Positions 48,409 to 56,714 of a stretch of 64,000 nucleotides of DNA are shown here, in pieces (the stretch's first letter is position 1; each line of letters opens with the position of its first letter). Both the position numbers and the translations under genes were made by a program. Source of the DNA: Halopseudomonas salegens (GTDB lineage: Bacteria; Pseudomonadota; Gammaproteobacteria; Pseudomonadales; Pseudomonadaceae). The DNA lies in assembly GCF_900105655.1 (NCBI RefSeq), contig NZ_LT629787.1, positions 1,364,001 to 1,428,000 of the forward strand. The letters run 5' to 3'. Below the pieces are notes generated by a model. The model searched no databases and was not told where the DNA came from. It saw nothing but the letters and a program-made list of their open reading frames with translations.

Positions 48409-49350
48409 TCAAAGCGCCTCAAGCCATTGACGTATGGTCGCTATGGCGTCCGGACTGACGACCAGCCCCAGGTGCGACACGCCTTCTACCGTGATGATGT
48501 CGGCATGGGGAACAAGAGGGCGGATCGTAGGCTCGAACTTTTCCGCAAAGAAGGCGTTGTCTTCAGCACCGGTAATGACGAGAACCGGAACCTCCATGGC
48601 GCCGAGCTCTTTGCGGAAGTTGGACGGATTGAAACCGCTCATTAATCGATACGAGTAAGTCAGCGTTTCCGAACCGTCGCGGTACTCCGCAGGCATGTTG
48701 AATCGAAGTACCTGCGCATCGTTGAACCGGGTAACCCCGAGTTCGTTCAGCAGCGAGAGACCAATGATCTTGGCAATACTGGGATTGGCCCAGCCACCCG
48801 AATCACGGCGAACGGTAGGTGCATCGTATCCAAGGTAGGGGGCAAGCAGGAGATACCCTGAGGCAAGATCTCCGTGCTTTCCACCGGCAAAGCGCATCGC
48901 CAGGCCTCCGCCCGCTGAGTGGCCCCCGACAATGACTCTGGCCAGGCCAGTGTCGGTCGTTTTGATGTGGGCGATGAGATCAGCCAGATCATCTTCAAGC
49001 TGCTCAATGTAATCGATGTCGCCGCGATTGGCCGGGGAGGGGCCATGCCCGCGAATATCAGGTGTGTAGACGGTAGCAGCGCCTGACTCGGCAATCTCGT
49101 GGGCAAGCGTCGCCAGGTACTGGCTATGAGATCCCGATCCGTGCAAGAGCACCAGTGCAGTCCGGGATTCACCCGGGTAGTGCCGATACGCCAGGGTTGC
49201 TCCGTCTCGCGCTGTAAAGGCCTGACGTTCGGGTATGGGGCGATTGTCCTGTGCGCCCGATAACAGGGCCTCAAAATCCATGTTTGTTGCGTTTGCGCCT
49301 GCAGACATCGCAATGAAGACTCCGAAAACAATCAACAAGAACTTTTGCAC
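48409..49350 (-). CDS. exported alpha/beta hydrolase
   Basis: A serine hydrolase of 313 residues with signal peptide (FLLIVFGVFIAMSAGANA). The nucleophile elbow is GGHSAGGG, the oxyanion region ALVLLHGSGSHSQYL, and a late histidine lies in GVSHLGLV. It resembles lysophospholipase/monoglyceride-lipase-like enzymes, but the substrate is open. The start is GTG 49350 with GGAG six bases upstream; the open frame extends further but without a plausible start. The 206 bp upstream holds its promoter region; nothing else was recognised there. Confidence 0.85.
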   Translation of the reverse strand: MQKFLLIVFGVFIAMSAGANATNMDFEALLSGAQDNRPIPERQAFTARDGATLAYRHYPGESRTALVLLHGSGSHSQYLATLAHEIAESGAATVYTPDIRGHGPSPANRGDIDYIEQLEDDLADLIAHIKTTDTGLARVIVGGHSAGGGLAMRFAGGKHGDLASGYLLLAPYLGYDAPTVRRDSGGWANPSIAKIIGLSLLNELGVTRFNDAQVLRFNMPAEYRDGSETLTYSYRLMSGFNPSNFRKELGAMEVPVLVITGAEDNAFFAEKFEPTIRPLVPHADIITVEGVSHLGLVVSPDAIATIRQWLEAL

Positions 49351-49556
49351 TTGCTTCTCCAGAAAGGCATATCGCTGAGGTGAGTGCCACGCACATCGAG
49401 TCTGACGGCATTGCGTGTGTGCAATCAGACGGTTACTCACAGATTCTCGCACACTCGAGACAGATCGCCACACTGACTCATCCGAAGAAAACGAAGTCGC
49501 CTGACAAGCTGCCATCAACACGCGGTCACAAACGAGCAGCGATGCTGCCCGTTGTA

Positions 49557-49925
49557 CTAGTGAGTCCAGCCTGACGGGCCTTGTTGGTCTGGTTGGCTAT
49601 TCTCGATGTCTTTTATCCGCGCGCGGATAGCGTCCGCATCGATAAATGGCCTGGTGTATTCAAGATTGTGCGTGCTGCCGGCAATAATGTTTGCCATCGC
49701 CATAAACACGATGCCGATGATTAATGACAGGCCGGCAAGCACCTGATACAGGTTTGGCGGGTCCAGATAGAGCAGCGTTGCCGTGACCACAAAAAAGAGC
49801 GTTGCCAGTATATACGCCTGGATTTTATCCTTTTTCTTTGCCTTGACGTCATCCTCGGGGCCGCCGCTCCATTTCAGAAACTCCCTGAGTACTTTCTCTT
49901 CCGTTTCGAGCCGGTTGCTATTCAT
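49557..49925 (-). CDS. small two-helix membrane protein, unknown
   Basis: 122 residues with two adjacent membrane helices (YILATLFFVVTATLLYL and VLAGLSLIIGIVFMAMANII). They are flanked by a charged N-terminus (LETEEKVLREFLKW) and a soluble tail ending in DADAIRARIKDIENSQPDQQ. ATG 49925 follows AGGGAAG. I do not recognise the family. It is 22 bp downstream of the next orphan gene, so the two are likely an operon. Confidence 0.7.
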   Translation of the reverse strand: MNSNRLETEEKVLREFLKWSGGPEDDVKAKKKDKIQAYILATLFFVVTATLLYLDPPNLYQVLAGLSLIIGIVFMAMANIIAGSTHNLEYTRPFIDADAIRARIKDIENSQPDQQGPSGWTH

Positions 49926-49947
49926 TGTCTTCCCTGGTTTGTCGATG

Positions 49948-50457
49948 TTATGCATTCTTTGACAGGTATTCATCAAAAGAGCGGTACTTCGTTACATTGC
50001 CCGCTTCGCTGCATGACAAATACAGGCCCTGGCTGCCCAGCAATGCATATACAAGCATGTTGCTGTGCTCCCGGGGCAAAACCGTGTTGAGCACAGAGAT
50101 ACATTGACGCTTTGATGTCATCACATAGTGACACTCGCGATCATCATGCGTACTCAAGGTACCGTATTCAGGCAAAAAAACGTCACACTCAACAATGCCA
50201 ATATCTCCTTCCGCTTCGAGGAGTTCAATCAGGCTGCCAACACTGTCCACGGGCGGCAATTCTTTTTCTGTCGCCCATCCATACTTCCGGTAACGCGTTG
50301 CCCCCAGGCTGATGATAGATAACTCGGCGCTCTCGTCGAATACGGACAGCCCGTCCAGCGTCGAATATTCGCCAAGGTAGAGTTCAAAGCCTCTGTTGGT
50401 TTCCTGGTACCGGTATACGGCTGGTTTCATTTCTCTGTGCATGGCTGTCATGCCCAC
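49948..50457 (-). CDS. hypothetical soluble protein
   Basis: 169 residues, acidic, no signal peptide or membrane helix. Segments such as RGFELYLGEYSTLDGLSVFD and IGIVECDVFLPEYGTLSTHD suggest a mixed alpha/beta fold, but no family is recognised. In-frame ATGs at 50457 and 50430 are both possible; the second gives MKPAVYRYQ. It is the first gene of the pair with the small membrane protein. Codon use looks less GC-rich than the flanking housekeeping genes, consistent with an acquired segment. Confidence 0.65.
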   Translation of the reverse strand: MGMTAMHREMKPAVYRYQETNRGFELYLGEYSTLDGLSVFDESAELSIISLGATRYRKYGWATEKELPPVDSVGSLIELLEAEGDIGIVECDVFLPEYGTLSTHDDRECHYVMTSKRQCISVLNTVLPREHSNMLVYALLGSQGLYLSCSEAGNVTKYRSFDEYLSKNA

Positions 50458-50569
50458 CGCTCTGTGATTGATGCCTTGCCAGACAAGAAGGTACCACCAG
50501 AAAGCCTGCCGATGGGCGATTCTGCGTTAGGCTTGTGATTGTCTCGATGAATGAATCTATGGGGTAAAT

Positions 50570-51373
50570 ATGTCTGTGACTGATGAACTGGTGCTTGCCG
50601 AACAGCGTGGGGCAACCTGTGTGCTGACCCTGAATCAACCGGGAAAGCGTAATGCCCTGATTACCGAAACCTACCAGGTAATGAGTGCCCACCTGGATCG
50701 GGTGTTGGACGATCCTCAGGTGGCGAACGTGGTATTGACCGGTGCGGGTGACTTCTTTTGTTCCGGGGGTGATTTGCTGTCGCTGGAAACCCGAGCAGCT
50801 TTGCCTCTGGCGGAGCGGGAAGAGCGTATTGAGCATTTGCATGCCCTGGTGCGCAAACTGAAGTTTTTCCCCAAGCCGGTGATTGCCGCCATAGAAGGTG
50901 GCGCGGCGGGCGCAGGAGCCTCCTTGGTGTTTGCCGCAGATCTGGTGTTGGCTGCCGAGGGCAGCTATATCTCGCTGGCCTATGTCAAAGCCGGCCTGGT
51001 GCCGGATGGTGGCGGCTCGGGTTTCCTGGCGTTGTCTTTGCCGCATCAGTTGGCGGCGGAGATTGCCTTGCTGGGCGGGCGTTTGCCGGTTGAACGCTTT
51101 GCCGCGGCGGGGGTGGTCAATCGGGTTGTTCAGCCGGGTAGTGCCTTGACCGAGGCATTGGCACTGGGGGCCAGCCTGGCCGAAGGCGCGCGAGAAGCCC
51201 AGGCGACAATTCTCACCCTGCTGGATGCGCCACACCGTGAAGCCTTTGAGCAGCAGCTGGAGCGGGAGAAGCGCGCGATATCATTGGCGCTGGGTGGCGC
51301 GGAGGCGGCTGAAGGTATTGCTGCGTTCAAGCAAAAACGCGCACCGTGCTTTCCGCTACCGGCAACCGAATGA
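50570..51373 (+). CDS. enoyl-CoA hydratase/isomerase family protein
   Basis: A crotonase-fold enzyme of 267 residues acting on an acyl-CoA. The CoA/oxyanion segment is GAGDFFCSGGDLLSLE near 58. AIEGGAAGAGASLVFAADLV near 105 and the catalytic-region YVKAGLVPDGGGSGFL near 138 follow. The usual glutamate of hydratases is replaced by aspartate in the PDGGG motif, so isomerase or other activity is equally possible. It is divergent from the orphan pair. Confidence 0.9.
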   Translation: MSVTDELVLAEQRGATCVLTLNQPGKRNALITETYQVMSAHLDRVLDDPQVANVVLTGAGDFFCSGGDLLSLETRAALPLAEREERIEHLHALVRKLKFFPKPVIAAIEGGAAGAGASLVFAADLVLAAEGSYISLAYVKAGLVPDGGGSGFLALSLPHQLAAEIALLGGRLPVERFAAAGVVNRVVQPGSALTEALALGASLAEGAREAQATILTLLDAPHREAFEQQLEREKRAISLALGGAEAAEGIAAFKQKRAPCFPLPATE

Positions 51374-51588
51374 ATCAGGCGGGTTGAGGCCGGGGTGTAT
51401 TGCATATTGCACGATGCATTTAAGGCCTATTGGGTGAATTGCATGGTTGGTTAAACAGTCTGTTTTTCCAAGCAATTGAAATTAAAGGGTTAATGGCTTT
51501 CCGGAAAGTTGGCACGCTGGCTGCAACCTTTACAGTGACCCTGCAGCAAAGAGGTTGCAGACCAACTGGAAAGAAAGGAGTTAGATCC

Positions 51589-51951
51589 ATGAAACAGTTA
51601 ACTAAAGGTTTCGCTATCGCCACTGTCGCTGCTACCGCTTTGGGCTTGTCTGCAATGTCGTCCGTTGCTGTAGCGGACGATCATGACATGAGCGACAAGA
51701 CTGAGAGCACGATGGAATCAGCTGCTCAGGCAACGTCCGATACCTGGATCACCAGCAAGGTGCTCGCCAGCTTCGCGGCCGATGCTCATGTCAGTGTTTT
51801 TGATCTGGATGCTGACACCAAAGAAGGTGTCGTCACCTTGACTGGTGAGGTCAACACCAGTGCTGAACGCGCGCTGGCCAAATTGATCGCTAAAGGTATT
51901 GATGGCGTCAAGGACGTGGATGCTGACGGCGTGACGGTTGCCGAGGAATAA
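51589..51951 (+). CDS. exported BON domain protein, copy 1
   Basis: A 120-residue periplasmic protein. The signal peptide LTKGFAIATVAATALGLSAM is cleaved near VAVADD, and a single BON domain (WITSKVLASFAAD ... GVVTLTGEVNTSAERALA) follows. BON domains bind phospholipid and occur in osmotic/envelope-stress proteins such as OsmY. ATG 51589 has AAAGGAG eight bases upstream. It is a close tandem paralogue of the next gene, and both precede a CsbD gene. Confidence 0.9.
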   Translation: MKQLTKGFAIATVAATALGLSAMSSVAVADDHDMSDKTESTMESAAQATSDTWITSKVLASFAADAHVSVFDLDADTKEGVVTLTGEVNTSAERALAKLIAKGIDGVKDVDADGVTVAEE

Positions 51952-52024
51952 CGCCATAACTGGCTCGCGGCAATCAGCCCGTGAGCCAGGTAACGACTTT
52001 TTAACCAATGCTAAGGAAAATACC

Positions 52025-52384
52025 ATGAAAATGTTGACCAAGAATTTTGCGATTGCAACGATTGCCGCTACTGCGCTGGGCTTGTCTGCGCTGTCATCTG
52101 CTGTGTTGGCAGACGACCACGGCATGGGTGACAAGGCTGAAGATGCTGCCGAAACCGCGGGCCAGGCTACCTCTGATACCTGGATCACCAGCAAGGTACG
52201 CGCCAGCTTTGTCGCGGAAAGCGAGCTGAGTGCCCTGGATATCGGGGTGGAAACCAATGAAGGCGTGGTTACCCTGACCGGCGAAGTCAATACGGATGCT
52301 CAACGCGAGCTGGCCATCAAGGTTGTTGAAGACATTGAAGGCGTCAAAGAAGTCGCTGCTGATGGTCTCCAATCTCACGAGTAA
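52025..52384 (+). CDS. exported BON domain protein, copy 2
   Basis: 119 residues with the same layout as copy 1. The signal peptide NFAIATIAATALGLSALSS ends near VLADD, and the BON domain contains TWITSKVRASFVAES and GVVTLTGEVNTDAQREL. The shared signal peptide and ATSDTWITSKV block show a recent tandem duplication. AAGGAAAA precedes the ATG. A hairpin with a GNRA-type loop follows, then csbD. Confidence 0.9.
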   Translation: MKMLTKNFAIATIAATALGLSALSSAVLADDHGMGDKAEDAAETAGQATSDTWITSKVRASFVAESELSALDIGVETNEGVVTLTGEVNTDAQRELAIKVVEDIEGVKEVAADGLQSHE

Positions 52385-52401
52385 CTCTCTGTAGTGTTCA
52401 C

Positions 52402-52423
52402 AGCCGGGTGGCAACACCCGGCT
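52402..52423 (+). promoter_or_regulatory. hairpin with GCAA tetraloop between BON copy 2 and csbD
   Basis: agccgggtg (52402-52410) and cacccggct (52415-52423) form a perfect 9 bp stem capped by a GCAA tetraloop, a very stable RNA fold. No T-run follows. It could stabilise or process the mRNA and set different levels for BON and csbD. Confidence 0.5.
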
Positions 52424-52449
52424 ATCACTCAGCAATAGGGGGAAAGATG

Positions 52450-52647
52450 ATGAATGACGATATTCTCAAGGGCAAATGGAAGCAATTGCGCGGTCGCGTC
52501 AAGGAGCGTTGGGGCAACCTGACGGATGATGATCTGGACGTGATCGACGGCCACTCCGAGCACTTGGCCGGCAAGCTGCAAGAGAAGTATGGCTGGTCGA
52601 AAGAAAAGGCCCAGCAAGAGCTGCGTGATTTCAACGACAACTTGTAA
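52450..52647 (+). CDS. CsbD family stress protein
   Basis: A 65-residue soluble helical protein of the CsbD-like family (DILKGKWKQLRGRVKERWGN, then the DVIDG segment). Members are induced by general or envelope stress; the molecular function is unknown. AGGGGGA lies six bases before ATG 52450, which is preferred to the adjacent ATG 52447. It ends a probable BON-BON-CsbD stress operon before a strong terminator. Confidence 0.9.
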   Translation: MNDDILKGKWKQLRGRVKERWGNLTDDDLDVIDGHSEHLAGKLQEKYGWSKEKAQQELRDFNDNL

Positions 52648-52668
52648 TCAATGCCCGCAGGCTTCCGG

Positions 52669-52704
52669 AAAAGCCCCGTAGATTTCGATCTGCGGGGCTT
52701 TTTT
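52669..52704 (+). terminator. terminator after csbD
   Basis: aaaagcccc pairs with ggggctttt. The stem is extended inside by agat/atct and followed by more T residues. It begins 22 bp after the csbD stop. Confidence 0.9.
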
Positions 52705-52832
52705 AATGGATGGCTTTGTAGTTGCAATGCACCTTTATGCTGATATTATCTGGCTATAAAGCGGTCTGCCCTTGTTGCGAATAGTTCCGTGATTTGGCCC
52801 TTCTACCGCATGCTTTCCACGCCTCTGAGTTC

Positions 52833-54893
52833 ATGCCCATGCCATGCGGAACCCGCGCTTCATCCTTTAACCGCGCCGTGATGCGCGGTACGCTTTTTCT
52901 CTTGCTGCAACTCCCGTTGCTATCGATGGCTGCCGAGATTCATGTTGATCAATCGGCGACCGGAGGCAATAACGGCTCCACCTGGGCTGATGCCTATACC
53001 GACCTGCAGGACGCGCTGAGCCTTGCTTTGCCGGGTGACGAGATCTGGGTTGCCGCTGGTGTCTATACACCCACCAGCGATCCGGCACAGCGCACGGTCG
53101 CCTTCCAGCTGCGCAATGGCGTAGGGATGTATGGTGGCTTCTCCGGTACTGAGTCCCTGCGTGCCGATCGGGATTGGCAAACCAACACGACCATCCTGAG
53201 TGGTGATATTGAAAACAATGACGCCAGCTCGGGCGGTGTAGTGACCGACACGAGTCAGATCCAGGGTGCCAACAGCCTGCATGTGCTGTCCGGTACTAAC
53301 GTGGATGCCAGCACCGTACTCGATGGATTTACGATCACTGCGGGCTACGCCGATGGTTCTTCCAATAATGGTTCCGGCGCGGGGCTGATTCTGGTCTTTG
53401 GCAGCCCGACACTGAATAATCTCCAATTCAGCGGCAACTTCGCCAGCATCTATGGCGGCGCCATATACAGCTATGACGGCGCTCCAGTGTTTAATGACGT
53501 CACTTTCCTGAACAACCGGAGCAGTCAATTAGGCGGGGCGATCGCCAGCATCGGTGATCCGGCCAAGCTGAGCAACATACCACCGATTCTGACCGTGCCG
53601 GAATTTGACAACGTCATTTTCATGGGCAACCGGGCAGCCCAGGGCGGGGCAATGTTCAACAGCTTCGGCATGAGCCCGGCGCTAACCAACACGGTTTTCT
53701 TTGGCAATATCGCTGACAACGACGGTGGCGCGATCTACAACCGTTCGCAAAGCAGCCCGACACTGATCAATACCACCCTCAGCGGCAACAGTGCGGCCGT
53801 CGGTGGTGGCCTGTACAACGTTATCGAGAGCGTTCCGACACTGGTAAACAGTATTGCCTGGGGGAATACTGCAACCGCCGTGGGTGCCCAAATTCATAAC
53901 GCTGATGTTGATTCCGGGGTAACTGCGACCTACAGCCTGGTCGAGGGGCAGCAACCACTCGGCGACGCCAATCTTGATGGTACTGACCCGGCCAGTAATC
54001 CCTTGTTTGTCGATCAGGGTAGCGGCGATCTGCGCTTGCAGGCTGATTCACCGGCCGTCGATGCGGGCAGCAATGCGGCGATTCCCGCCGGCGTAACCAG
54101 TGATCTGTCGGGTGGCCCCCGTATTCTGCCCGCAGTGGACGGGGTGGTGGATCTGGGCGCCTTCGAAACCGCCTATTTCCTGGTCACACCTGATGCCGGC
54201 GCCGGCGGGCAACTCGATCCAGCCAGCACGCAGCGGGTTGCACCAGGGGGAAGCCTTGCGCTCGGGATCATTCCGGATACGGATTATCGTCTCGATACGG
54301 TGAATGGGTGCAACGGCACTCTGGTCGATGCCACCTACACGACCGACGGGCTGGCTGCGGACTGCACGGTAACGGCCAGTTTTGTGCGCGTTGCCGCAGC
54401 GGACGCTTCACCGACCGGAAGTGGCCCCATCAACGTTCAGCTTGATGGTGGTGGCACCGGTTGCGGTTTCGTTCGCAGCGACTTTGTATCTGCGGATACC
54501 TTTCCGCCGACCAGTGTAGAGACGCGCTTTCCCCATGGCTTGTTCGATTTTGAACTGAGTGGGTGCGACACCGGGAGCACCGTCACGCTCACCATGACCT
54601 ACCCGACGCCCTTGCCGAGTGGTGCGCAGTACTGGAAGTTCGGACCCACCGCCGACAACCCCGCGCCGCATTGGTATGTCATGCCTGCCAGCTTCAATGG
54701 TGCTGACGTGTCTTTCAGCATTACCGATGGCGGAATGGGGGATGGGGATCTGACCGCCAATGGCAGTATCGTCGATCCGGGTGGGCCGGGGCTGTTTGCA
54801 GGTTCCGCAGCACCCATACCCAGCCTGCAGAGCTGGAGCATTGCACTATTGGCCCTGTTGCTGGGCTGGTTCGGCGTGCGCCGGCGCGTCTGA
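52833..54893 (+). CDS. secreted parallel beta-helix protein with choice-of-anchor-U-like module and IPTL-CTERM-like tail
   Basis: A 686-residue surface protein. The signal peptide core is GTLFLLLQLPLLSMAAE. A right-handed beta-helix follows (TWADAYTDLQDALSLALPGD, IWVAAGVYTPT, then repeated GGAIYS, GGAIAS, GGAMFN, GGAIYN and GGGLYN turns). A linker contains VTPDAGAGGQLDPAS. From about 530 to 650 comes a module with FPHGLFDFELSGCDTGSTV, YWKFGPTADNPAPHWYVMP and DGGMGDGDLTANGSIVDPGG. The end is IPSLQSWSIALLALLLGW plus RRRV, matching exosortase IPTL-CTERM signals. The start is uncertain: ATGs at 52833, 52839 and 52881 are in frame and none has a strong ribosome site. A surface or extracellular matrix role is inferred; no catalytic residues are evident. 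Confidence 0.85.
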   Translation: MPMPCGTRASSFNRAVMRGTLFLLLQLPLLSMAAEIHVDQSATGGNNGSTWADAYTDLQDALSLALPGDEIWVAAGVYTPTSDPAQRTVAFQLRNGVGMYGGFSGTESLRADRDWQTNTTILSGDIENNDASSGGVVTDTSQIQGANSLHVLSGTNVDASTVLDGFTITAGYADGSSNNGSGAGLILVFGSPTLNNLQFSGNFASIYGGAIYSYDGAPVFNDVTFLNNRSSQLGGAIASIGDPAKLSNIPPILTVPEFDNVIFMGNRAAQGGAMFNSFGMSPALTNTVFFGNIADNDGGAIYNRSQSSPTLINTTLSGNSAAVGGGLYNVIESVPTLVNSIAWGNTATAVGAQIHNADVDSGVTATYSLVEGQQPLGDANLDGTDPASNPLFVDQGSGDLRLQADSPAVDAGSNAAIPAGVTSDLSGGPRILPAVDGVVDLGAFETAYFLVTPDAGAGGQLDPASTQRVAPGGSLALGIIPDTDYRLDTVNGCNGTLVDATYTTDGLAADCTVTASFVRVAAADASPTGSGPINVQLDGGGTGCGFVRSDFVSADTFPPTSVETRFPHGLFDFELSGCDTGSTVTLTMTYPTPLPSGAQYWKFGPTADNPAPHWYVMPASFNGADVSFSITDGGMGDGDLTANGSIVDPGGPGLFAGSAAPIPSLQSWSIALLALLLGWFGVRRRV

Positions 54894-54895
54894 CC

Positions 54896-55537
54896 TTACT
54901 GGGCCGGGAGACGCGTGGTCGCGCGCAGGAAAAGATCGACGGCTGATTCAATGCGCAGCTGTCGCTCGGCCTGATCAGGCAGCGGGCGACCATTCATCAG
55001 CAAGCCATTGAGCATGCAGCCCTTCCACATGCCAACCAGTTGCTCGGCCGCCATGGCCGGGTCGTCTACGCTGATTTGACCCTGTTCGACGGCGTGGCGC
55101 AGGCACTCTTCGGCGCGACGCACGAAGGCAATGGGCCCATCCTGATAGATCATCTGTCCGTGAGCGCCATGGCGAGCACCATGCGCAATCACGGCGCGCA
55201 TGATCTTGATGCCTTCTTCACTGGCGAGAAAGTCCAGCAGCTGATGTCCCAGGTTGAGCAGTTGCTCGCGCAAGCCCTCCAACGAAGAAAAGGGCTCGGG
55301 ACCATTACCCACCAGGGCGCGATGCTGGCGCTCGAGTACCGCTTTGAGCAAGCCGTCGGCATTATCGAAATGCCGGTACAGGGTGCTTTTTGCGACGCCG
55401 GCGCGGCGTGCCACCGACTCCATGCCGAATTGCAAATCGCCTTCGGCAATGCTTTGCAGGGCATGGTCCAGAATACGCTCGATCTTTTCCGGATCGACCG
55501 GCCGCCCCGGACGTGGGTGGCTACTGGGTTTGGGCAT
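54896..55537 (-). CDS. TetR family transcriptional regulator
   Basis: A 213-residue repressor-type protein. The N-terminal HTH is in MESVARRAGVAKSTLYRHFD at about residue 40, followed by a helical ligand-binding domain resembling the TetR_C group (FVRRAEECLRHAVEQGQI). ATG 55537 gives MPKPSSHPRPGRPVDPEK. It is divergent from an RND adaptor-pump pair with repeated sites in between, so it most likely represses that operon and perhaps itself. Confidence 0.92.
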   Translation of the reverse strand: MPKPSSHPRPGRPVDPEKIERILDHALQSIAEGDLQFGMESVARRAGVAKSTLYRHFDNADGLLKAVLERQHRALVGNGPEPFSSLEGLREQLLNLGHQLLDFLASEEGIKIMRAVIAHGARHGAHGQMIYQDGPIAFVRRAEECLRHAVEQGQISVDDPAMAAEQLVGMWKGCMLNGLLMNGRPLPDQAERQLRIESAVDLFLRATTRLPAQ

Positions 55538-55584
55538 GATTCCACTCCATTCAAAGCACATAGACAACGGCGAAAAACTATTTA

Positions 55585-55636
55585 CGGTACGTTTTCGTTC
55601 TGTAATTATATCGGTACGTTCAACATATCGGTACTT
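55585..55636. promoter_or_regulatory. three cggtacgtt-like repeats in the tetR/RND divergent region
   Basis: cggtacgtt occurs at 55585-55593 and 55612-55620, and cggtactt at 55629-55636, in an AT-rich 118 bp divergent promoter region. The core GGTAC contains the palindrome GTAC. These are the best candidates for TetR-regulator operators. The spacing (27 and 17 bases) is uneven, so they may not all be bound. Confidence 0.5.
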
Positions 55637-55655
55637 ACACAATAAGGCTACCAAA

Positions 55656-56714
55656 ATGCGCCGTGCACTTTTCTCCCTGCTGGGTCTGGCTCTGCTGGCG
55701 GGTTGTGGCAATGAGTCCGCATCGCAGTCCAACGTTGATAATCCGCCCAAAGTCCGCGTTGTGCAATTACAGCCGGCCAGTCCTCCGGAATGGACCTTGA
55801 GTGGCAATGTGCAAGCCCGGCATCAGGTCGAGCTGGGCTTTCGTCTGGCTGGTGAAATCAATCAGCGCCGGGTTCAGGCCGGGCAGCGGGTCGACGCTGA
55901 TGATGTGTTGCTGACGCTGGACCCGCGGGATGTCACCCAGCAGCTGGCTTCAGCCCGCGCGGCACTGACGGCGGCGCGCTTGCAGGCGCAGAATGCCGAA
56001 TCCAGCCGGCAGCGCCTGCAAAGCCTGCGCGAGCGCGATCTGGTCCCGGTGCAGAATTACGATGATGCCGTAACCGCTGCCGATGCCGCGCAGCAAAGTG
56101 TTCGCAGTGCCCAGGCGCAACTGGCCCAGGCCGAAACGGCGCTGGAATACGTGGAGTTGCGGGCGCCGACTGACGGTGTGCTGATTGAAGTCAGCGGCGA
56201 GGTCGGTCAGGTCGTTGCTCCGGGGCAGGTTGTCGCGGTACTGGCCTCTGAAGGCGAGCATGAAGTTGAAGTATTTGTGCCGGAACGCCGCCGCCGTGGC
56301 TTGCCGGAACAGGGGCAGGTTGTGCTCTTTGGCGGCCAGCAGCGGGCACCTGCCAGTTTGCGAGAAGTCGCCGGTGCGGCAGACCCGATGACGCGCAGCT
56401 GGCGGGCGCGTTTTGCCATTGAGGATGACCCGGCCAATTGGCCGTTGGGCAGCAGCGTGACGCTGCAACTGAATGGCAATGGCGATGAACGTGACGGTAT
56501 GCAGCAGTTGCCGCTCAGTGCGCTGATCGACAAGGGGCAGGGCACAGGCGTGTGGCACGTACGGGACGGCAAGGTCGAGTTCGTTTCCGTCGAGCTGGTC
56601 AGCACGCGCAAGGAGCTGGCCTGGATTCGCAGTGGCTTGCCGGCCGGCACACCCGTCGTTGCGCTGGGTGTGCATCTGCTCGAGGCGGGGCAGGCGGTTG
56701 AGGTGCTGCCATGA
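55656..56714 (+). CDS. RND efflux periplasmic adaptor (lipoprotein)
   Basis: A membrane-fusion protein of 352 residues linking an RND pump to an outer-membrane channel. A lipobox LALLAGC places lipidation at Cys17. The barrel-sandwich/lipoyl halves (GNVQARHQVELGFRLAGEIN and VELRAPTDGVLIEVSGEVGQ) flank a coiled-coil hairpin (about 90-150). ATG 55656 follows AAGG. Its stop overlaps the pump start (ATGA). No outer-membrane factor is encoded nearby, so a TolC/OprM-type protein from elsewhere is presumably used. Confidence 0.93.
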   Translation: MRRALFSLLGLALLAGCGNESASQSNVDNPPKVRVVQLQPASPPEWTLSGNVQARHQVELGFRLAGEINQRRVQAGQRVDADDVLLTLDPRDVTQQLASARAALTAARLQAQNAESSRQRLQSLRERDLVPVQNYDDAVTAADAAQQSVRSAQAQLAQAETALEYVELRAPTDGVLIEVSGEVGQVVAPGQVVAVLASEGEHEVEVFVPERRRRGLPEQGQVVLFGGQQRAPASLREVAGAADPMTRSWRARFAIEDDPANWPLGSSVTLQLNGNGDERDGMQQLPLSALIDKGQGTGVWHVRDGKVEFVSVELVSTRKELAWIRSGLPAGTPVVALGVHLLEAGQAVEVLP

